This document shows positions 57,336-64,000 of a stretch of DNA of 64,000 bases, piece after piece. The DNA lies in contig JAPQWV010000662.1 of assembly GCA_027422505.1 (NCBI GenBank), positions 124,001 through 188,000 on the forward strand. Direction: 5' to 3'. The stretch comes from Craterostigma plantagineum (taxonomy: Eukaryota > Streptophyta > Magnoliopsida > Lamiales > Linderniaceae). Every line of letters begins with the position of its first letter. Within the stretch, counting starts at the first letter, position 1. The position numbers were made by a program, and so were the translations under genes. The notes under the pieces are model-generated. The model made no database searches and was not told the origin of the DNA. It worked only from the letters and a program-made list of their open reading frames with translations.

Positions 57336-57869
57336 TCGCTTTAAGGCTGCATAGGGGAAGCCGTGACTCTTCATTCGAGTCGACACACACGCCAATATCG
57401 GCGAGTATACATCGCACACAGGCGATCTTATGCACGCTCATACTTCGCTCCTTACGTACTACTCATGCGTGCAGATGCTCATGCTATGCCCATGTACTTA
57501 TGCAAATCATACCATCATGCATATAAATTTATCATGTCTTAACATACACGTTCCACATAAAATACACGAGCACGTAGTTCATATAGATGGACGCAAGCAA
57601 GTTACGTGTCGTAGTTGAATTTCTACTTACCTGTCGTCCGTCGACTACTAGCTACTGCTCCAGCGATGTTATTAGTCCCTATTCCAATCGTAAAATTACA
57701 ATATCAATATTCCATTTAATTACTTGTCTAAATTCTTGGATTAGCTTATACTTCCTAATTGGCTAAAAATAATTCGGCTAGGTTAATTTACTAAAACCTT
57801 AACTCTCTCGATTTCCAACTTAAGGGAGGTAAACAGAATATTTAATAATAGTATTAATAATAAGTTGGA

Positions 57870-58930
57870 TTTGGTTAATTTGCACTTGGCTAAGTTTCGC
57901 CCGATTAATTTTCTAATCGCATGTGTTTCGCCGCGTGTTTTCGTCATTGTGACGTCATCCAATTCAAGAATCATGCGATTACAAAATTAATTGTTTAGTT
58001 TGGATCGAAATTAATAGTAACTAAGCGTCTTCTGATTCCTATGTGACTCACTTTCGCTCGATTTGTCACATGATGAGTTTCGCCGAGATTTGCATCGCCC
58101 GAAACTGTGTATCCAATCTCACTTTCGATCACTCTTGAATTCAATTGACCGATCCTTTATTTGTTAATTGTTAGTTTCGCCCGAAAGTCCATCGAAGGTC
58201 ACCTTGCCGGGTTTTGACGTCATCATGACGTTATCAGGTTTCGATCGAAACCATGCGTGGAAGAAATTCACTTTCTATCAATTACGTAAGCTTAAGATGA
58301 GGTTTCGATCGATTCAATTATGTTAGGGTTAGTTTCGCCGCTATTTCTCATGCATTAATATGGGTTTCGGTCGAAACCCATAGAATTGCTTAATTTGCTA
58401 ACTTATAAATTGATTTGGTCGAAACTCAATTTAATTTTAACCACATTCGTTCGAAAGTCCATTTAGCTTCCTAGATTCGGTCGAAACTCTATATCATTTG
58501 ATTTAAATCATATAAACCCTAATTTCGCTCGAAATTCCATTTCTTGGTATCTTTCGATCGATTAATTCTATTCCTTCCTAGTTTCGCCGAGATTTCTTCC
58601 GCTCGATTGTCACATTTAAATCTTACTTTCGATCGAAAGTCACGTTATTTATGTTAAAATTGACGATCCCTACTAATTTTCTCAATTCGCTCGATTGATT
58701 AAGTTAACTGCTTAGTTTCGATCGAAAGTCTCATGTTCCTAATTTAAATTGGTCGATTCTTACCTAATCTTTCTCATCGATCGAAACCTAAATTAATTAA
58801 CTACATTCGCCCGAGTTACTATCCTAAAAATTGGTTTGATCGAAACTTATATTATTAGGTTCAAGTGTCGCCCGAAACCTTCAAATAATTTTTTCATCCA
58901 ATTGAAACTCAGCTCATAATCCGATTTACC
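57870..58930. repeat. Field of TTTCGATCGAAA / TTTCGCCCGAAA motifs
   Basis: The same motif set as 28560-30130, here mostly as TTTCGATCGAAAC, TTCGCCCGAAA, TTTCGCTCG and GGTCGAAAC, at 20-60-bp spacing. The DNA between motifs does not obviously align with the 27261 LTR except in parts (e.g. the AATTTTAAAATTGACGACCCCTACT-like stretch near 58660, in reverse, versus 29400). Confidence 0.8.
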
Positions 58931-59700
58931 CAGACTCTTTATGCTCTACTAATTTCTCCCACCTAAACACGTCCCGTACTAACTTAAGATCATTCCATAT
59001 TAAGATTTCAAGTCTTAAATACGTTAGTGTGCCCAATACCTAGCTAGCTCAAGAAATCCTTTGATTAAAATTTCACATCCAATCTGCCGTCTATGATGCT
59101 CTTAAATACTCAATTTTTCTCCCAATTCTCAATGTGATTTAATTAATAAATTTCAGCAATGAAATTCAAAGTAGCTTAGAGGGATGATTTCGCTTACTTA
59201 CTCGAATCCCTAGCTGTTTTGAGGGCGTTGCTTTGAGTCCCCTTCAATTTCTTCTTTGCTTCTTTTCTCTCAACTTTCAAGGTCTTCTCTCTTACGTGAG
59301 TTTATGGAGTTTTAGGGTAGGATTAGATATTTTCTTTAGGTGAAATGGATGAAACATGGTGTGGAGGCGTGGGTTTTCCTTTTAAGGAACCTTGTCTCTA
59401 AGATTTGGCCAAGTATGATTTGGGCCTAAATTTAAATGTTTAACCCAACTAGATAATTCATAGTCCAACTTTAGTTAATTCCTTCCTTACTATTTCAGAA
59501 ATTCCTCCTTCAAAATTTTTAGGGTCATCACAATTTCACGACATTAGCACTTAATTGCACATAGTTCTCAAAATTCTCACGAGCGTAAAATTCATGAAAA
59601 TCACATACGCATATATACGTAATCTACCTAAAATCACATAAGTCATACACGTAATTTTATTGGCCGACCTAACTTGCAGGGACCGGGGTCCTACAGTTTC

Positions 59701-60328
59701 TTCCGCTCATCACCTAGGAGAGCGTAATTATTTTCTACCGTCAGTTTGGCGGCTTGACAGGCATTTAGTTCTTTACTAAGCTCACTAACCTTAGCATTTG
59801 ATATTTCTAATTGAGCTTCTAAGTTAGTGATCTTAGTGGTAGCTTCGGTTATCCTACAATTTAGGGCGGCTTTCTCATTGACATTCCTAACCAAGCAATT
59901 GTAGTTATTTGCTAGTCTATCTTCTATATCCTTAATCTTATCGCTATGCTGTCCTATTTGAGGTTGACTAGTCTCTCTAGAATGTAGGCTCTTAGCAAGT
60001 TCTTCTATGTTAGCAGTAGAGCTTCTAAGTTCTGATTCGAGACTATTTATCTTCTCCTGAGACCTCGAAAGTTTATCCTCTACTTCCTTAATACTTTTCT
60101 GCTCACGTTTCATGTTAGCATATTGTTTTTGATATGATTCTAACACGGTCAATAATGTGGAAGAAGAGACTTTGTGATGAGATGGATGCGTGGTCATCGT
60201 CCGTCTGGTTTGAAGTTTCGGTATCCAGGGTGTCGTCCAAGCGGGCCATGAGGGCTCAATTCTCCTCTTCGGAGTTGGACGTGTCTTCGAGCCAGTGGTC
60301 CTGCTCTGCCATGAGGGCTACTACAGCT
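59701..60328 (-). pseudogene. gag: SIRE gag coiled-coil region
   Basis: From 60328 leftwards: ALMAEQDHWLEDTSNSEEE, a TGA, then HHKVSSSTLLTVLESYQKQY and a long heptad-rich coiled coil (VEDKLSRSQEKINSLESEL, IEELAKSLHSRE, ITNLEAQLEISNAKVSEL), ending GDERKK at the solo LTR. Most of it (about 165 codons) is open. It equals 13680-14150 of the plus-strand SIRE, which is far more decayed. Coiled coils suggest gag-gag assembly. Confidence 0.82.
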
Positions 60329-60676
60329 TCCTTCCTTAGTCGTTGGGAGGCTGTCTATCTGTCTATAGATGCCGTTGGGGATGCCCTGCATGAGTGTGTT
60401 CATGGCTATCAGATCTGCCTTAGCACGGGCCCTTTCCTCGATTGAATATTCTCTAGGCTCCTTCAGTCGCCTAGTAGCGGGAATATGAGGAGTAACCATG
60501 TCATCACCGGCTACAGTGACCCGGAATTGTGCGGGCCCTTCTTCGAGTGACTTTAGCAGGTTTTCGACTTGATCTTTCAAGGCTATAAAATTTAGGAAGC
60601 AGCTTCTCTAAACTGTAAATTCGCCGCGTTGCAAGATCGACGGACGGTTGTCGTTTGCTAGTGAGTAAGCATCCAT
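60329..60676 (-). pseudogene. gag: SIRE gag N-terminus with ~0.75-kb internal deletion
   Basis: ATG 60676: MDAYSLANDNRPSILQRGEF, then codon 23 is TAG (60610-60608), the same position as in the plus-strand copy. The frame continues KDQVENLLKSLEEGP, PATRRLKEPREYSIEER and IAMNTLMQGIPNGIYRQIDS to TTKE at ~60335. There it jumps to the sequence after the zinc knuckle. The UBN2 core and CX2CX4HX4C knuckle, present at 12905-13586 in the plus copy, are deleted (about 745 bp by comparison). The join reads AAGGAAGGAAGC and shifts the frame. Confidence 0.85.
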
Positions 60677-61743
60677 TTTTTTCTTTGTGGTGGAGTTGAT
60701 GAAGGATCTTCGTTAGTTTTGATGACTAGACTTTGATGTAATATGCCTCACAAGTAGCAAATTTGTTAGTAGCGTCTGATTTAACAAAAATGATCGAGAA
60801 TTATTTTTGATTCAATCGTTACTGTTTGATCAAAAATAATTTCGTTGATTTATCGTAAATTTACTGTTCTCTGCGTCTGGTACTGTAGGCGAGAAGTTTG
60901 ACGAGCGAGAAAAATTAGCCTAAAGTCTTTCGGTCGAAGAAAATTTTCAGTGTGTGAATTTATTTCGATCGTTAAGAAACAGTACAGTCAGTATGTTTCT
61001 CGCGAAGTCAAAATAAATTGTTTGACCCAAAGAGTTTTGTGATGCTAAAAGATTTTTCGCTTGGTCAGACTAGAGAGTCACACCGAGAAAGTTTTTCGAT
61101 TGGTAAACTTTTGCGCGTAAAAGTCTATTAAAAAATCTCTCGAAAAAAATTCTCGCTGAAATTAACAGTCGTAAAACTTGTACACTTAAATCGTCCTTAG
61201 TAGTAGCGACTTCTATTTCTAATTTGTATCCTAATTGAGAAATTTTCCGCGCGTGTTTTTTCAATCGAGAAACTGTTTTGATGGAAAAACTTAGCGAGAA
61301 AAATTGAAATTACGCAACAGTTCACAGAATACAAATTTAACACAGAATTCAAGCAACACTGAAAATTGATCGTTGAAATTTCGGGTATATGCTCAAAATT
61401 GGCTACTGAACCCTAACGAACAGATGATTAAACATGTTTTGAAGCAAATGATATTCAATTTTGCAAAAACCAGAACACATTCAAACTGTTTTTCGCGCAA
61501 ACAGTAAAATCTCAGAATCAAAATTCGGTCTAAATCCTGATTCTGAACGCTACTTATCTAATCGCGATTGATCTAACCGACTTATGCGAGCACAGAAACA
61601 TCAAAATCAGATCAAATAAGCATAGAATTTAGGCTATCAAATCGAAATCAATTTTTGCCCGTAAACTGTTCTTCGCACGGAACAGGTCGAAAAAAAATTC
61701 CGATCTGATTTCTAACAATTTCGATTCAAAACAGAACGAATCT
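60677..61743 (-). other. SIRE untranslated leader (minus)
   Basis: No gene. It consists of degenerate TTTTCTCGCTC, CGATCGAAA and GTGAGAAA blocks between the primer site and the gag ATG, like 11765-12645. Confidence 0.75.
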
Positions 61744-61757
61744 TCTCTGATACCAAT
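61744..61757 (-). other. Primer-binding site (minus SIRE)
   Basis: On the minus strand AATTGGTATCAGAG follows the LTR end CCTAACA; initiator tRNA-Met type. Confidence 0.9.
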
Positions 61758-62102
61758 TGTTAGGTCCTCAATTATCAACTCCTATGATCCTAGACTCAAA
61801 TCCTAAGGAATCGATTAGAATCGTATGAAATTAACTTCGATTGAAAACCTTCAATGAAGAACACCGATAGAGAATTCGAGTAGAGTGAGAGTGATCTATG
61901 AGTTTCTCTCTGTAGAATTGGATTTGGCAGCCTATCGGATCTCTAATTTCTGTATTAAGCTCAATGTTTGTACATGCATTTATACCAAACAAGCTTGGTA
62001 TAAATATCAAACTAGTCATAATCTAAGGACTATTACAAATAACACCCCTAATTACAAGGACAACTAATTAAATCACAGCACAATTAAAATCGATATTCTA
62101 CA
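61758..62102 (-). mobile_element. 5' LTR of the minus-strand SIRE element (345 bp)
   Basis: Plus strand TGTTAGGTCCTCAATT...GATATTCTACA. It is next to the primer site on its left and so is the 5' LTR. It interrupts the Athila gag: the five bases to the right are GTCTT. The left partner with GTCTT is not found. Confidence 0.93.
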
Positions 62103-63282
62103 GTCTTCATCATATCCTTCATCTCCTTCATATCATCGGATCCTCCGGCTGGTGCGTTCTGATACTGGCGTGGCTCACTGTTTTGGAAACCGGACGATCT
62201 GGGCTGAAATCCCGGAGGTCCTTGCCCCTGATGATTCTGATTCCCTTACACCAGATTGGGATGCATTCGAGGCTGGTAACTTCGCTGGTCACCTTGGTAA
62301 TTCCCCATGTAATCTACGTGCTCCAGCGACTGCCCGAGTTGGCATTCAGATGTTTCGTGGGCTGCGCCACAGATCCGGCACAGGGGTAGGTATGGTGTCT
62401 GTTGCGATGGTGCGTGGCCGTCACGGCGTTCACGGGCTGTGTCTGCCCGGATTTCGGGAGTAGTGCGCCAATGACTGTCTGCAACTGAGAATTCTTCGCC
62501 GCGATTTGTTGCTGGAGCGCGTCGAATTTGGCATTAGTGGCCGTCTCCCAGCTAACTCGTGTTACCCCTCATGAAGCTGTTCCTCGAGTAGTCCTCAATC
62601 AGATTCCAAGCGTTGCTCGTGTTGAGCTTCATGAGTCCTCCTCATGTGGCTCCGTCTAACATATGGACAGTGTGGTCGTTGAGCCCCTCATGGAATCGGT
62701 TGATCTGGGTGGCCTTCGACATCCCGTGCTGTGGGCACCTTTTCAGTAGTGCCTTGTATCGCTCCCACACCTCGTATAGGTTTTCTGAGTCCTTCTGGTG
62801 GAAAAGAGATATCTCCGTCGTCAACCTTAGCACCTTTGATAGTGGGAAGTAGTGGTTGATGAAGGCGGCTTGCATCTCCTCCAAAGTAATGATCGATCTG
62901 GGCGGCAACATATCCAATCGGTCCTTCGCCCTGAACTTGAGCGAGAACGGGAAAAGCCTGAGACCCCATTGATCTTGATGGAGTCAGTCACCGTCAGGAA
63001 AGCCTTCAGATGGGAGTAGGGATCGTCGTCGGGATTGCCCTCAAACTGGGCTGTCTGGAAGATCATCTGAAGCCAAGAGTGCTTCAGCTCGAAATTGTTG
63101 TTCTCGATCGGCGGAATGACAATCGCCGACTCAGTACTGCCTAGCGCGGCATTCTTGAGGAGATCTTGAAGTGATGGCTCCTCCTCATGGACGGGCACTC
63201 TGTGGTCCGCCATTTCTACTTCTGTGTAAGGAGTATCTACGGCTGCCTCTACACGTGAGTTTTGGGTTGATTCCTGCAAAAT
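62103..63282 (-). pseudogene. gag: Athila-type gag
   Basis: Minus strand from ~63279: a variable start, then NNNFELKHSWLQMIFQTAQF, PYSHLKAFLTVTDSIKINGV (63130-62980), a frame change, LPPRSIITLEEMQAAFINHY, SENLYEVWERYKALLKRCPQ, HGMSKATQINRFHEGLNDHT, the usual order of Athila gag. Near 62342-62380 a short zinc knuckle reads CRICGAAHETSEC. The tail is Gln/Pro/Gly-rich (NQNHQGQGPPGFQPR), then DDMKEMKDMMKT where the SIRE LTR cuts in at 62102. There are at least two frameshifts. Protease and pol are not found in the window. Confidence 0.87.
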
Positions 63283-63624
63283 GTCCTCTGAATAGCTAAC
63301 TAGATGGTCCTGAGAGCTGGTGGAAGCTCTTCGGATTCGTACTTGAGTCGCCTTCGTAACTTTCGCTCGAAATCTGGGTCTGCGTCAACGATGGGACCCG
63401 ATGGATGGCTTCGGGTCATTCACCGCTGAATCGTACCTTCAATAAAAGAAAACAAAAATTAGCAATGAAATAAAAAAGTAAGTCTAAAAGATTACGAAAC
63501 TAATAGTGACGTAGGAAACCTAATAATGCAAATAACACAAATAACGCAAAAAGTGAAAAGCAAAAGAAAACGTTAAATAAAAGTGGCTAAAGTACGAATA
63601 CGGTGTTCCTAATATCAATCTATT
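63283..63624 (-). other. Athila leader
   Basis: Untranslated stretch between the Athila primer site and gag. A-rich on the plus strand near 63440-63600. No further feature seen. Confidence 0.6.
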
Positions 63625-63647
63625 CCCCGGCAATGGCGCCAAAAACT
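63625..63647 (-). other. Athila-type primer-binding site
   Basis: On the minus strand AGTTTTTGGCGCCATTGCCG and GGG follow the LTR end; TGGCGCC-TTGCCGGGG is the usual Athila/Tat primer site, here with A at the variable position. Confidence 0.85.
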
Positions 63648-64000
63648 TGGTCGACACGTGGTGTGCTAATATGATTTGCAAGTGCGACAAGTGATAATAT
63701 AAAACGAATACCTAATTACTATCACCAACGTGCGATAGGTAGTGGACCTATCGTTTGTAGTGCACCAAGGTGAGTAAACGAGTATCGAACACGAGGAATA
63801 AACTGAGTACTAGTAGTGACCTATCGACTCGATATCTAGCCTAAATAAAATACGCAGATTGTTTTACGAATTAACCTGACAGATCGCTCGTAACTCAACT
63901 AGAGATTCAAGGAACACGCTTAAACTGATGTGAGAACTTTCAGATAATAGAGATGTGCTCGGGATTCGAATCCCACTAGGTACTATCGGCTAAGACAATG
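63648..64000 (-). mobile_element. 5' LTR of the Athila-like element, partial
   Basis: TGGTCGACACGTGG onwards, nearly identical to 45520-45875, and running off the window. Together with the primer site on its left it shows that the Athila element is on the minus strand and spans 45520 to beyond 64000. Confidence 0.9.

Larger units (their letters stand above)
56346..59695 (-). mobile_element. Solo gypsy LTR (3.35 kb)
   Basis: Plus strand TGTCAGGACCCGTCG...GACCGGGGTCCTACA with perfect GTTTC duplications (56341-56345, 59696-59700). On the minus strand it runs TGTAGGACCCCGGTCC to CGGGTCCTGACA. It shares GCGCCCGGCCTTCACAGG (R block, 56568-56615) and ACTTACCTGT (57625-57634) with the other long LTRs. 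The body has a 39-bp tandem array and a TTTCGATCGAAA field. No coding sequence. Confidence 0.94.

Noticed and set aside
57095..57526. Plus-strand open frame with a 13-residue repeat
   Set aside because: It is the 39-bp U3 tandem array read through; the LTR is on the other strand and there is no homology.
62152..62463. Plus-strand open frame
   Set aside because: Antisense shadow of the Athila gag tail and zinc knuckle.

Overview
This window is a block of nested transposable elements from a eukaryotic nuclear genome, almost certainly a eudicot plant. The evidence is plant Ty1/copia elements of the SIRE type, Ty3/gypsy elements of the Tekay/Del and Athila types, hAT-like and Harbinger-like MITEs, a plant-mobile-domain pseudogene, and primer sites of the initiator-tRNA-Met type (TGGTATCAGAGC). 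I see no intact host gene, no rRNA or tRNA gene and no CRISPR. The sequence alone does not fix the species.

Layout. 1-4625: leader, third-ORF (env-position) region and 3' LTR of a SIRE-type element with no gag or pol. 4626-6660: a ~218-bp tandem array split by a hAT-like MITE, with two inverted relatives at its right end. 6750-9620: gene debris (a Nudix hydrolase exon, a plant-mobile-domain pseudogene, a ~94-bp tandem array). 9778-10409: solo copia LTR. 10739-11331: Harbinger-like MITE. 11398-26355: plus-strand SIRE element (LTR, leader, gag, protease, integrase), split by a minus-strand non-autonomous element (15419-25349) that itself holds two solo gypsy LTRs. 26356-27260: LTR and leader of a second copia family. 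27261-37220: complete gag-only gypsy element with two ~4.0-kb LTRs and TSD TTTGT. 37248-40124: minus-strand relative of the first third-ORF element. 40125-45519: Tekay-like gypsy (LTR, gag, protease, RT, RNase H). 45520-64000: minus-strand Athila-like element whose gag is broken by a minus-strand SIRE element (49330-62102), itself holding two solo gypsy LTRs.

From the SIRE integrase at 26355 rightwards the insertions form a stack: SIRE(+), copia 2, third-ORF element(-), Tekay-like gypsy, Athila(-), SIRE(-), solo LTRs. The missing halves should lie to the right of the window in reverse order. Nearly all coding regions carry stops, frameshifts or deletions.

The most unusual signals are: (i) a SIRE-family LTR shared by gag-pol elements and by elements whose recognisable coding capacity is a long third ORF; (ii) the same amber stop at gag codon 23 in both SIRE copies; (iii) family-specific arrays of short CpG palindromes (TTCGATCGAA, TTCGCGAA and variants) inside otherwise different long gypsy LTRs; (iv) a splice-donor-like ACAGGTAAGT and a second block around GACCTGTG kept in nearly all of these LTRs.
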